64,000 bases of DNA from Hymenobacter duratus (GTDB taxonomy: Bacteria > Bacteroidota > Bacteroidia > Cytophagales > Hymenobacteraceae), in assembly GCF_014698995.1 (NCBI RefSeq), contig NZ_JACWZZ010000001.1, forward strand, positions 1,260,501 to 1,324,500. The letters are read 5' to 3'. The stretch's first letter is position 1; each line of letters opens with the position of its first letter. This document shows positions 48,536-56,732 of this stretch, piece after piece. The notes under the pieces are model-generated. The model saw only the letters and a list, made by a program, of their open reading frames with translations. It had not been told where the DNA came from and did not search any database. The position numbers and the translations under genes were made by a program.

Positions 48536-48748
48536 ATGTATTCTTTCAATAAAGCTGTGGTTTCTGCCGACGCTGTTTCGGCTGCTTTTTCTTCGCATTC
48601 TTCTTTCCCTTTGGTAGCGGTTGCCGCGCCAAAAGTTCCGCCCTTGCCTGGCTGGCCGCCCCAGCGGATGGTTCCGAAAATGTCGAGCTATACCCCAGAC
48701 CGCCTTCGGGCGCGCTCAGTGCCCTACCGGTCGGGTAAGCGCTGGTAG
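48536..48748 (+). CDS. Possible small protein, unrecognised
   Basis: A 70-codon frame from ATG 48536 (MYSFNKAVVSADAVSAAFSS). It is Ser/Ala-rich at the start, then Pro-rich (APKVPPLPGWPPQRMV), and ends basic. It lies alone in the 417-base gap after the TonB receptor and is followed 11 bases later by a perfect hairpin, which favours a real transcript. No homology is recognised; it could equally be non-coding. Confidence 0.35.
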   Translation: MYSFNKAVVSADAVSAAFSSHSSFPLVAVAAPKVPPLPGWPPQRMVPKMSSYTPDRLRARSVPYRSGKRW

Positions 48749-48759
48749 GTCTGTGCCGA

Positions 48760-48802
48760 CAGCGAAAAGCCTCTTCTGGATTCCAGAAGAGGCTTTTCGC
48801 TG
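48760..48802. terminator. Perfect 20-bp hairpin
   Basis: Bases 48760-48779 are the exact complement of 48783-48802, loop ATT. The stem contains AAAAGCCTCTTCTGG on the left and CCAGAAGAGGCTTTT on the right, so the A- and T-runs are inside the stem. It probably terminates transcription from the TonB-receptor side, possibly in both directions. Confidence 0.85.
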
Positions 48803-48832
48803 CTTTAAAGACGGTTTATTTTTCTTCAGGCC

Positions 48833-48864
48833 TTTCCTCAGCTGCTGTAGTGTGCCTACCTTGC
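48833..48864 (+). promoter_or_regulatory. Possible promoter of the first L,D-transpeptidase gene
   Basis: TTTC (48833-48836), 20 bases, TACCTTGC (48857-48864). The ATG at 48869 follows after 4 bases, so the mRNA would have almost no leader. Confidence 0.45.
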
Positions 48865-48868
48865 CGGC

Positions 48869-49729
48869 ATGCGTACGGAGCCTGGATTTTGGGGGAAGAA
48901 GTGGCGGCAGCTAGCCGTAGCAGCAGTGGGGTTGGGGCTGGCCGGCTGCAACGTGTCGGCCTCCGAAAACAACGCTGCCGCGCCGAATTCTAGCCAGCTG
49001 GGGCCAGCTCCCACCGATACGGCCGTCCCCACAGCCACCCCGCTGCCCGATTCGCTGGCCCTCACGCCCGTGGCGCCGCTGCCCGCCCTGCCCGATTCAG
49101 TGCGCCAGGCGGTGCAACTGCTGCACAAGCAGCTAGGCCCCGAGGCCGCCGCGCTGCGGCCCGAAGTGCTGGAACGCGCCTGCGTCGGCTACCTCGCGCT
49201 GCGCCAAGAGGGCCGCATCCAGCAGGGCGGCGTGCTGGCCGTAGCCGACATGGATTTGCCTTCTTCGGAAAAGCGCCTGTGGGTGCTGGATCTGCGGCAG
49301 GGCCGGGTGCTGCACCGCAGCCACGTCGCGCATGGCCGGGGCTCGGGCAAGCTACGGGCCCGGCGCTTCTCCAACACCATCAAATCGGCGTGTACGGCGC
49401 TGGGCTTCTACCGCACGCAGGATACCTACGGCGGCAAGCATGGCCTCTCGCGCCGCCTGCGCGGCCTCGACGCGGGCCAGAACGACAACGCCCTACGCCG
49501 CTACGTCGTCCTCCACGCCGCCGACTACGTGAGCCGCCAGCACTTGCAGCGCCACGGCCAGGCTGGCTACAGCCGCGGCTGCCCCGCCCTGCCCCCCGAC
49601 CAGTACCGCGCCATCATCAACAGCCTGCCGGAAGGCGCCTGCCTGCTGCTGGCCGGCCCCGGCCTGGAATCGAAGTGGCTAGATGGTGCCGCCGCCGCCC
49701 GTCAACTGGCGGCGCGGGGCTGGCGGTAG
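48869..49729 (+). CDS. Lipoprotein with L,D-transpeptidase-type catalytic domain
   Basis: 286 residues. A signal sequence with lipobox LAGC (Cys27) predicts a lipoprotein. A Pro/Thr/Ala-rich linker (about 28-75) leads to a YkuD_2-like murein L,D-transpeptidase domain (PF13645): DLPSSEKRLWVLDLRQGRVL, HVAHGRGSG, then catalytic His216 (VVLHAADYV) and Cys238 (GYSRGCPALP). It would act on peptidoglycan in the periplasm. A paralogue lies at 52670-53497 with the same residues but no lipobox. The start is supported by a -7-like box immediately upstream. Confidence 0.92.
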   Translation: MRTEPGFWGKKWRQLAVAAVGLGLAGCNVSASENNAAAPNSSQLGPAPTDTAVPTATPLPDSLALTPVAPLPALPDSVRQAVQLLHKQLGPEAAALRPEVLERACVGYLALRQEGRIQQGGVLAVADMDLPSSEKRLWVLDLRQGRVLHRSHVAHGRGSGKLRARRFSNTIKSACTALGFYRTQDTYGGKHGLSRRLRGLDAGQNDNALRRYVVLHAADYVSRQHLQRHGQAGYSRGCPALPPDQYRAIINSLPEGACLLLAGPGLESKWLDGAAAARQLAARGWR

Positions 49730-49762
49730 GGCACGCCGTGAATGACGGCCCTTATGCAGGTG

Positions 49763-49913
49763 CCAGAAGATGTAACGCGAAGTTCCACTTCGCGACACCC
49801 GGATAAATTCGCGACGCCCGGCAATTTGCGACGCCCAGCGAATCCAGGCGCTGCTGCTTGACCCTGCTTGCTCTGGCGCTCCGCGAAGTGGAACTTCGCG
49901 TTACATCTTCTGG
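49763..49913. repeat. Inverted repeat with 32-bp perfect arms
   Basis: 49763-49794 is the exact reverse complement of 49882-49913. Each arm contains its own hairpin (CGCGAAGT-TCC-ACTTCGCG). Between the arms are three direct copies of a unit close to TTCGCGACGCCCGG, near 49789, 49808 and 49825. No duplicated target site was found. It looks like a non-autonomous repeat element in the gap between a lipoprotein gene and the amylase. Confidence 0.92.
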
Positions 49914-49937
49914 ATTCAATGTAAAACCATACAGCAT

Positions 49938-49975
49938 AAAAAAAGCGCCTCCGGAATTCCCGGAGGCGCTTTTTT
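49938..49975. terminator. Bidirectional terminator after the amylase gene
   Basis: A 16-bp stem (49939-49954 with 49960-49975, loop AATTC), seven A on the left, six T on the right. It ends the minus-strand amylase gene and can also stop plus-strand transcripts from the left. Confidence 0.92.
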
Positions 49976-49994
49976 GAAGTCACTAAGCCTGATT

Positions 49995-52367
49995 TTACTG
50001 CACCGCAACTTTGCGGCTCAGGCCGAGTTCCGGCACGTTCAGCTGATAGACACCGGCCGGCAATGCCCGCTCGATGCGGAGGCGCTGCTCGGTGGAGCCG
50101 GGGTAGAGACGCACTTTCTGCTCATGCACGAGGCGGCCCAGCAGGTCGGTGAGGCGCAGCGTGGCCGTCACGTCCGTCGGCGACTGCAGCACCACGTCGA
50201 TACGGTTGGCGGCGGTGGGGTTGGGGTACACCGTCAGGTCGGCGCCGGCCAGCGGGGTGCGGGCGTTGGCCGTGGACAGCACGCCGGTTTCGCGCAGGGC
50301 CGTGCTGGTGAGGACAGCCGGAGCGGTGTAGGTGGCCTTGATGAAGGCGCGCTGGGCCGGGTTGGAGGTGGAAGCGTTTTTGGCGCGCAGCGTCAGCCAG
50401 CCGGTAGCGGTGGGCGTGTAGGTGCCCGTGAGGGTACCGGTGCCGGTTTTGCTGCTCACGATGGTGCTCGTGCCGCTCACCAGCTCCACTGCGAGGCTAC
50501 GGGTAGCATCCGTCGGGAACAGGGTATAGGTGACAGCCTTACCCGATTCCACGTAGATGCGCCCCGCCGTGCGGTAGGCCGTGGACGAGGCCGGCAGCTG
50601 CCCGCCCTGCTTCAGCGACGAGGCGTGCGAGTCGCCTAGGTCGTCGGCCAGCTCCCATTCCTGGGTGGTCGCCATGGCGGCGCGCACGTAGTTGGTGCCA
50701 ATGCCCACGGGCGCCCACACCGAGTAGCCACGCCGGCCGCCGGTGGCCGTGCCGTTGCAGGGCGGTGTGTTGATGCTCACCGTCTGTGAGCCGCTTACCG
50801 TCACGGTAGCGGTGCCGTTGGCGCCGGAGTAGTCCTTGAGCACGGTGCCGGGCGCGAAATCACACGAAACCGTGCTGTTCTGCCAGGTCGAGAAGTTGTC
50901 GTTGATGCCGATGATGGCCTTGGTGCTCCGCTCGATGACCAGGTGGTCCTGGGCCTGCCAGCGCACTTTGTAGGCGCCGTCCTTGAAGCGCAGGTTCTGG
51001 TGACACCAGATCAGGTTCTCAATGTCGGAACGCTGGGGCAGGTCCACGGTGCTGGTGGGCTGGTGCGAGTAGCGCTTACCGGTGCTGCCAATGTTGAACA
51101 AATCCTCGAAGAAAATCTGCGGCGAGCCATCCACGGCCAGCGCGGCGGCATACGCGGCCGACAAACGCGGGTCGAACGGGTCGATGTGGGGGGCCAGCTC
51201 CGAGCCGGTGTTCCAGCCGGTGTAGTTGCCGGTGGCACTTACCTGGGGGCGGAAGGTGTCGTGGTTGTTCACGAAGGGCACCGTGCGGTGCACATATTGC
51301 CCGTTGATCTGCACCACCCGCGTGCCTTGCTGGTACGTCGGCAATGAGCCAATATCGAAGTTGCCGCCCCCGCTCACGATGCTGTACAACGCGTTGCGCA
51401 GCGAAAAGTCGAAGGTGCCGGCGCGGTTCTGCACGGCGGCCACCCAGCTATCCATCTGGCCGCTGCCGCCCACCCATTCGCCCACGGCGTACATGGTGGC
51501 GCCGCCGTTGGCCCAGCCGGCGTTGCTTTGCATGTTGTAGAGGAAATCCTCCATAGCAAACTCCGGGAAATGCTTCACCGCATCTAGGCGCACGCCGTCA
51601 AAGCCTTCCTGCTTTTTGTACCACACCAGCCAGTTGCGCTGGTTGTTGCGCATGTAGTCGGCCCCTTGCACCGGGTTGAAGGTAGCGTTGGAGCTTTGGC
51701 CATACGAGCCGTTGTAGTAGCTGATATCGGGCCCGAACAGAATCTGGTTCTGGTCGCCGGAGGTGGAGTTGTTGCCGGGGTTGGGGTTGAAATTCTGCCA
51801 GTTTTTGGGGAAGCGGCCGTTGCGGGCCAGGTAGTTGGCCGCCGTTTCGTCGGTGGCGGGCTTGCTGTAGCTCACGTACCGGAAGTTCTTGTACTTGCTG
51901 GTCGAACCATCTTCCCAGGCGGCGGGGTCCTGGCCGCCGCCGCCGGTCTGGGAGCCGGCGCCGTCGTTGTGGTTCAGCACGATGTCCTGTACTACTTCGA
52001 TGCCATTGGCATGCAGCACGGCCACGGCCCGCAATAGCTCATCCTTGTTGCCGAGACGGGTGGCGGTAAAGCCTTTTTGGTACTTATCCCCTAAGTCGTA
52101 ATTGTCGAAGGGCGAGTAGCCATTGCCCTGATTGCCGTTTTTGATGCTTGGCGGCAGCCAGACGGCATCAATGCCCATGGCTTTCAGGCGTGGAGCCAGA
52201 AGGGCAACGTAGTTGGCCCAACCATTGGGGTAGTTGGTGTTCCAATAGTCCCACCAGTAGCCCTGAAGCACTACTTTTTGGGCTGTGGCGGGTTGGCCGC
52301 CCAGAACCAGCAGGGCAGCCGCGGCCAGGGTGAGCTTGCGCCACCAGGGGTTTGTACCGTTGTACAT
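49995..52367 (-). CDS. Secreted GH13 alpha-amylase with T9SS sorting domain
   Basis: 790 residues, exported: the signal peptide ends near residue 29 (QPATA). The GH13 barrel shows region I DIVLNH (128-133), region II FDGVRLDAVKH with nucleophile Asp262, acid/base Glu297 in YAVGEWVG, and region IV VNNHD with Asp370. A C-terminal amylase beta domain and an additional beta-rich domain (TGTLTGTYTPTATGWLTLRA) follow, and the last 80 residues are a T9SS sorting domain (LTVYPNPTAANRIDVVLQSP). It would break down starch or glycogen outside the cell. It stands alone, with no sus genes nearby. Confidence 0.95.
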   Translation of the reverse strand: MYNGTNPWWRKLTLAAAALLVLGGQPATAQKVVLQGYWWDYWNTNYPNGWANYVALLAPRLKAMGIDAVWLPPSIKNGNQGNGYSPFDNYDLGDKYQKGFTATRLGNKDELLRAVAVLHANGIEVVQDIVLNHNDGAGSQTGGGGQDPAAWEDGSTSKYKNFRYVSYSKPATDETAANYLARNGRFPKNWQNFNPNPGNNSTSGDQNQILFGPDISYYNGSYGQSSNATFNPVQGADYMRNNQRNWLVWYKKQEGFDGVRLDAVKHFPEFAMEDFLYNMQSNAGWANGGATMYAVGEWVGGSGQMDSWVAAVQNRAGTFDFSLRNALYSIVSGGGNFDIGSLPTYQQGTRVVQINGQYVHRTVPFVNNHDTFRPQVSATGNYTGWNTGSELAPHIDPFDPRLSAAYAAALAVDGSPQIFFEDLFNIGSTGKRYSHQPTSTVDLPQRSDIENLIWCHQNLRFKDGAYKVRWQAQDHLVIERSTKAIIGINDNFSTWQNSTVSCDFAPGTVLKDYSGANGTATVTVSGSQTVSINTPPCNGTATGGRRGYSVWAPVGIGTNYVRAAMATTQEWELADDLGDSHASSLKQGGQLPASSTAYRTAGRIYVESGKAVTYTLFPTDATRSLAVELVSGTSTIVSSKTGTGTLTGTYTPTATGWLTLRAKNASTSNPAQRAFIKATYTAPAVLTSTALRETGVLSTANARTPLAGADLTVYPNPTAANRIDVVLQSPTDVTATLRLTDLLGRLVHEQKVRLYPGSTEQRLRIERALPAGVYQLNVPELGLSRKVAVQ

Positions 52368-52669
52368 AAGAGAATGGGGGAATTGGTTGGGAAGAAAAAC
52401 GACGAAAAAAACTCGCCGATAGGAGCAAACTACAGGATTACAAATTCGATAAATAAATGGTAAAATACCAATGCTGTATTAGCTAGTTATGGTTCTGGTT
52501 TTGCCGGTTTTCCGGTGGCAAGGAATTTATATAGCGAAATCGGCATTATATTAGATATCGGCTAACGGGGTTCCAATGTATCTGCAATGGTCCGGTTCCC
52601 GTAAACCACACATAACACGGCCGCTCATCCGGGAGGCCGTTTATCTGCAACCGAAACTGACTTGTGTCG
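52368..52669. promoter_or_regulatory. Divergent spacer between amylase and L,D-transpeptidase genes
   Basis: 302 bases without a gene. Bases 52430-52600 are strikingly AT-rich for this genome (runs such as TATATAGCG and ATTATATTAGATATCG). CGGCC/GGCCG pair near 52618-52640, just before the plus-strand gene. No perfect TAnnTTTG box was found on either strand. The region should hold both divergent promoters. Confidence 0.5.
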
Positions 52670-53497
52670 ATGGAAAATCAGAGTGTAGTTCATCGCCTGC
52701 GGCTGAAGCGCCGGGCGCGCCGCATGGCTCGTCGTATATTGCCTTTCGTCGCATCGTTGTTTATGGCCACGCCGCTGGCCGCGCCGGTTGTTAACAGTAA
52801 GGCCACGGCGGCCAGCATGTCGAACGCCCTGCCGTCGGCTAAAAGCCTGCAGGCTGCTTTCTTTAGTCAGCGCCTGCATGATATGTACCGCGACCTGAAT
52901 GTGGAAGCACAAGGCCTGCGCTACGAAGTGTTTGAGAAAGCCATGACCGGCTATCTGAATCTGCAGCAGGACGGCCAGCTTTCCGATGCCAAGCAGCTGC
53001 TGACGGTCGTTGACTTTGAGCTGCCCAGCACCGAAAAGCGTCTGTGGGTGCTTGATCTGGAAGCCAAGCAGGTCAGGTTTCATACGCTGGTGGCCCACGG
53101 CCACAACTCCGGTGAAAACGTTGCTACCAACTTCTCCAACCAGAACGAGTCGAATATGAGTAGCCTGGGCTTCTATGTGACGCAGGGCGAATATGTTGGC
53201 AAGCACGGCCGCTCACTCAAGCTCAACGGCGTGGACGAAGGCTACAACACCAACGCACTGGCTCGTGCCGTGGTCATGCACGGTGCCGATTACGTGAGCG
53301 AAGATTTCATCCAGCAGTACGGTCGTTTGGGCCGCAGCCTCGGCTGTCCCGCGCTGCCCATGGACCAGAAAGACGAAATCATTGAAGCCGTAAACGGCGG
53401 CACCTGTCTGTTCCTCAACGGTTCTGATCAGTCGTACTCTTCCAAATACCTCAACGAAGACGTGGCCATGAACGCGCTGCTTAGCGGCAACAGCTAG
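52670..53497 (+). CDS. Murein L,D-transpeptidase-type protein, second paralogue
   Basis: 275 residues from ATG 52670 (MENQSVVHRLRLKRRARRMA); a GTG two codons earlier is possible. The very basic start and segment ILPFVASLFMATPLAAPVV look like a signal anchor. The catalytic domain mirrors the gene at 48869: DFELPSTEKRLWVLDLEAKQ, LVAHGHNSGENVATNFSNQN, His204 (VVMHGADYV) and Cys226 (RSLGCPALP). There is no lipobox, so the two paralogues probably differ in location: one is anchored by a lipid, the other by a membrane segment or free in the periplasm. A 39-bp hairpin follows. Confidence 0.92.
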   Translation: MENQSVVHRLRLKRRARRMARRILPFVASLFMATPLAAPVVNSKATAASMSNALPSAKSLQAAFFSQRLHDMYRDLNVEAQGLRYEVFEKAMTGYLNLQQDGQLSDAKQLLTVVDFELPSTEKRLWVLDLEAKQVRFHTLVAHGHNSGENVATNFSNQNESNMSSLGFYVTQGEYVGKHGRSLKLNGVDEGYNTNALARAVVMHGADYVSEDFIQQYGRLGRSLGCPALPMDQKDEIIEAVNGGTCLFLNGSDQSYSSKYLNEDVAMNALLSGNS

Positions 53498-53511
53498 CCG
53501 AGCAGAGGTGC

Positions 53512-53596
53512 CCACCAATTGCTTGTTTCCAGTCAAACAAAAAGCCTCACAAAATCCGTGGGGCTTTTTGTTTGACTGGAAACAAGCAATTGGTGG
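53512..53596. terminator. 39-bp hairpin between convergent genes
   Basis: 53512-53550 pairs with 53558-53596: the outer 35 positions are perfect Watson-Crick, the next four include one G-T pair, loop AAAATCC. The inner AAAAAGCC/GGCTTTTT makes it a terminator in both directions for the plus-strand transpeptidase gene and the minus-strand T9SS gene. It is far longer than a terminator needs to be. Confidence 0.93.
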
Positions 53597-53603
53597 CCTG
53601 TTC

Positions 53604-54398
53604 TTATTCCCGAATCAGCTTTTGGTTGCTGACTACGCCCGTGGCGGTCCGGAACTGCAGGAGATACATGCCTGGTGCCAGGGCAGCGGTGCTCACGGTA
53701 GCCGAAGCGTTGACCAAGCCATGTTGCAGCAGCCGACTTTGGCTGTCATACAGCCGGAAGCTGCCGTTGCCGGTCAGGTGCCAGCCATTGGAAGCAGGAT
53801 TAGGAAACACTTGTATGGCTGCCTGGGCTACGCCAGGGTTCGGGAAGGAAAGCGTTCTGCCTGCCGACTGCCCGTAGAAATAGACCTGGCTAACGGTGCC
53901 GTTGGTTCTGCCCGAAACGTTGAACCACCAGTAGTTCAACGAGTTGGCCACGCGTTTGCGCAACACCACATAACCGGTGGCGCCATTACGGAAAAAGCCG
54001 CGCCCCCCGATGCCGCCATTCCCGAGCAGCGTGTAGGCCAGGTAGGCGCCGGTAGTGCTCCAGCGTAGCCCTCGCCCAATTTCGTCATTGGCCAGAAACC
54101 GGTGGGCACTGTCAAATTCCACTGAATCGAGGGCTAGTTCGGCGCCCGGACTCAGGGGCGCGGCGGTAAAGAAATACCGCGTGGGCTGTCCGGCGCCCGT
54201 CGGCAGGTAGTTGTTTTCGCGAAAGATGATATCGGCTACGTTGTCGCCATCAACATCCACGCGCAACGAATCCGTATTGCTGGCCGGCTGCCAGTTGAGG
54301 GCCGTCAGGGCGGCTCCGGCAGGGTGTACTGTTTGAGCCGAAGCCATAACCGGCAATGCCAGCAGAAAAAGGGCTGTGTACAGAACAGGAGTGCGCAT
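53604..54398 (-). CDS. Secreted T9SS cargo protein of unknown function
   Basis: 264 residues. The signal peptide is MRTPVLYTALFLLALPVMAS, cut after SAQ. The mature domain contains DSLRVDVDGDNVADIIFREN, an Asp-rich loop like calcium-binding dockerin/thrombospondin motifs, and a beta-rich jelly-roll-like middle (YLAYTLLGNGGIGGRGFFRN, YWWFNVSGRTNGTVSQVYFY). The end is a T9SS sorting domain (IQVFPNPASNGWHLTGNGSF to MYLLQFRTATGVVSNQKLI). The binding partner is unknown. It is a single gene with no operon partner. Confidence 0.88.
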   Translation of the reverse strand: MRTPVLYTALFLLALPVMASAQTVHPAGAALTALNWQPASNTDSLRVDVDGDNVADIIFRENNYLPTGAGQPTRYFFTAAPLSPGAELALDSVEFDSAHRFLANDEIGRGLRWSTTGAYLAYTLLGNGGIGGRGFFRNGATGYVVLRKRVANSLNYWWFNVSGRTNGTVSQVYFYGQSAGRTLSFPNPGVAQAAIQVFPNPASNGWHLTGNGSFRLYDSQSRLLQHGLVNASATVSTAALAPGMYLLQFRTATGVVSNQKLIRE

Positions 54399-54515
54399 GG
54401 GAGGTGGTGTAGCTGGTTCTATAAACAGCGGTGAAGATAGAAACTAGCCAGCACACAGCGCGTTGCTGCCCTTGCGCATACTCCATGGCTTTGGGGCTGG
54501 CTTACTGAGGCTGGC

Positions 54516-55583
54516 CTATAGCTTCACACCAAATTTGGCGCCCACGGTCTCCAGGTCACGGATAACGGGTTCCAGCAACGGAATGCCTTCCAGCAGGCGC
54601 ACGGCCGAGGTTTCGCGCTCCGGGTCGCCGGGAATGAGCACGTGCCGACTCTCTACGGCCTGCGCGGCCCGGAACGTGGCAATCCAGTTGTCCATGTGGG
54701 CTTTAAACTCATCAGCCGGGCGGAACGCATCCACGCGCATGGCCCCAAAGAAGTGGCCCAGGCCCTGGCCCACGGGGTTTGCGGAGGGCTGCAAAAACGC
54801 CACGAACGGCGGCACCCACGGCCCATAATTCGCCCCGCTCAGTACGGCTGAGAAGATATCCACTACCGCACCTAAGCCATAGCCTTTGTGCGAACCGGTG
54901 GCGCCGCCCAGTGGTAGCAGCGCGCCGCCGTTTTTTACGGCATTGGCATCTGTCGAGCCGGTGCCGGCCGCATCCTGTGCCCAGCCTTCCGGAATCGGCA
55001 GGTTTTTGCGCTGCGCAATTTCCAGCTTGCCGTTGGCGGCGGTAGTAGTAGCCATATCCAGCACAAAATCGGGCTGCTCGCCGGCGGGCACGGCCACCGC
55101 AATGGGGTTGGTACCCAGCAGGCGCTCCAGCGAGTAAGTGGGGGCAACCAGTGGCGAAGCGTTGGTCATGGCCACTCCAATCATGTCGTGGGGCAGGGCC
55201 TTCATGGCGTGGTAGCCCGCAATGCCGAAGTGGTTGGAATTCTTCACCGAAACCCAGCCGGAACCCACTTGGCGGGCTTTATCCAGGGCTACCTTCATGG
55301 CGCGCGGCCCCACCACCAGTCCTAAGCCGCCGTCGCCGTCTACGACGGCGGTGCTGGGCGTTTCGTAGGTCACGCCCACGCGGGGAGTCGCATTGATGCG
55401 GCCGGCCTCCCAGAGCCGGATGTAGCCAATCAGCCGGGCCACGCCGTGCGAGTCGACACCGCGTAAATCGGCGGAGAGCAGGGTTTCGGTGGCCAGCGTG
55501 GCATCCTCATGGGGGCAGCCGATGCCGCGAAATACGGCTTCCGTGAAGGCGAACAGCTGGGTATAGGAGAGAGTAGTTGTCAT
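54516..55583 (-). CDS. Ldh-family NAD(P)-dependent dehydrogenase
   Basis: 355 residues of the malate/L-lactate dehydrogenase type 2 family (PF02615), unrelated to the Rossmann-fold LDH/MDH. Seen are SADLRGVDSHGVARLIGYIR with His46, KNSNHFGIAGYHA with His118, the ALPLG-like LLPLGGATGSHKGYGLGAVV and the C-terminal GHFFGAMRVDAF. Substrates in the family include malate, lactate, ureidoglycolate and 2,3-diketogulonate, so the exact one is undetermined. It is oriented with the Ppx gene, 97 bases apart. Confidence 0.93.
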   Translation of the reverse strand: MTTTLSYTQLFAFTEAVFRGIGCPHEDATLATETLLSADLRGVDSHGVARLIGYIRLWEAGRINATPRVGVTYETPSTAVVDGDGGLGLVVGPRAMKVALDKARQVGSGWVSVKNSNHFGIAGYHAMKALPHDMIGVAMTNASPLVAPTYSLERLLGTNPIAVAVPAGEQPDFVLDMATTTAANGKLEIAQRKNLPIPEGWAQDAAGTGSTDANAVKNGGALLPLGGATGSHKGYGLGAVVDIFSAVLSGANYGPWVPPFVAFLQPSANPVGQGLGHFFGAMRVDAFRPADEFKAHMDNWIATFRAAQAVESRHVLIPGDPERETSAVRLLEGIPLLEPVIRDLETVGAKFGVKL

Positions 55584-55680
55584 AAGGCAGGGAATACGCT
55601 ACAGCCCATTCTCAGGACGAACCCTTGAGCACAGAGCAGCCGGTACTTAAAGAAATAAGGGGAGAAGGTAGCACCCCGCG

Positions 55681-56652
55681 TCAGGCCTGCGAAGGCGACT
55701 GTAGCATCTCGGCCAGCAGCCCTTCCTTCAGCGCGTAAGCCGAAGTACGCAGGTGCGTGATGCCCGTCAGCTCCAGCACGTAATCGGTGAGGATGGCGGC
55801 TACGACCAGCATATCGGCGCGCATGGGCAAAATGCCGGGCAGCGTTTTGCGCTCTTCATGCGGCAGGCTCAGTAGCTGCGCGTAGCTGCGGCGGAAGCTT
55901 TCCAGAGCCAGATCGGTACTGGGCGGCAACTCGGCTTCGGTGCGCAGCTGCCCCAACTGCATATCGGCCAGGCTGTCGAAGCTGCCGGAAGCGCCCACCA
56001 GGCCCACCGGCCGAAATTCCGTGACGGCCTGCGCCAGCGGCGCCAGCACTGTGCGCAGATACTCTTTTTCGGCCGCTACTGCTTCAGCGGAAATAATGCC
56101 GCTGGCGTCAGGGAAGAACTGGTCGAGCAGGCGCTGGGCCCCGATTTCAAAGCTTTGCTTCCAGAAAATCGTCTGCTCGTTGGCAATGATGAATTCCACC
56201 GAGCCCCCACCGATATCCATGATGAGGTGCGGCTCGGGGCCCAGCGGCACGGCCTGGCGCACGCCGGCCCAGATCAGCTCGGCTTCCCGGTCGCCGGCAA
56301 TGACTTCTACCCGGATACCAGTCTGTTCGAAGATGTCCTTTACCAGCTCCGGTCCGTTGGCCGTCACCCGCATGGCGCTGGTGGCCGTGGCGCGCACGTC
56401 CGTTACCTGGTGCAGCTCCATTTCCTCCTTGAAGCCAGCCAGCGTGTGCAGGGCCCGCGCGTACGGCTCCGGCGCAATATGGCCCTTGCTGATACCGCCT
56501 TCCCCGAGTCGTACGCCCACTTTGGTGCGCAGCAGCACTACCGGCTGCGCGTGGCGCGCTTCGGGCAACTCCACAATCAGCAGGTGAAAGGTATTAGTGC
56601 CCATGTCAATCAGGGCCAGCCGGCGGTGCAAAGGATGATGCGGAAGTGACAT
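55681..56652 (-). CDS. Ppx/GppA-type phosphatase
   Basis: Exopolyphosphatase or pppGpp phosphohydrolase of the ASKHA fold, 323 residues. Phosphate-1 loop ALIDMGTNTFHLLIV (Asp16-Asn20), catalytic-region glutamate in ATATSAMRV followed by AGDREAELIWAG, and phosphate-2 loop MDIGGGSVEF (146-150). At this length it holds only the two ASKHA domains and lacks the HD domain of long Ppx enzymes. It lies 97 bases upstream of the Ldh-family gene on the same strand and may be cotranscribed with it. Confidence 0.94.
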   Translation of the reverse strand: MSLPHHPLHRRLALIDMGTNTFHLLIVELPEARHAQPVVLLRTKVGVRLGEGGISKGHIAPEPYARALHTLAGFKEEMELHQVTDVRATATSAMRVTANGPELVKDIFEQTGIRVEVIAGDREAELIWAGVRQAVPLGPEPHLIMDIGGGSVEFIIANEQTIFWKQSFEIGAQRLLDQFFPDASGIISAEAVAAEKEYLRTVLAPLAQAVTEFRPVGLVGASGSFDSLADMQLGQLRTEAELPPSTDLALESFRRSYAQLLSLPHEERKTLPGILPMRADMLVVAAILTDYVLELTGITHLRTSAYALKEGLLAEMLQSPSQA

Positions 56653-56732
56653 GGACTGAGGGGATGAGGTAAATGGTGACAGGTAAATAGTGAATAATGA
56701 TAGGGTGGGACAGTCAGAAAGTGGAACTAATC

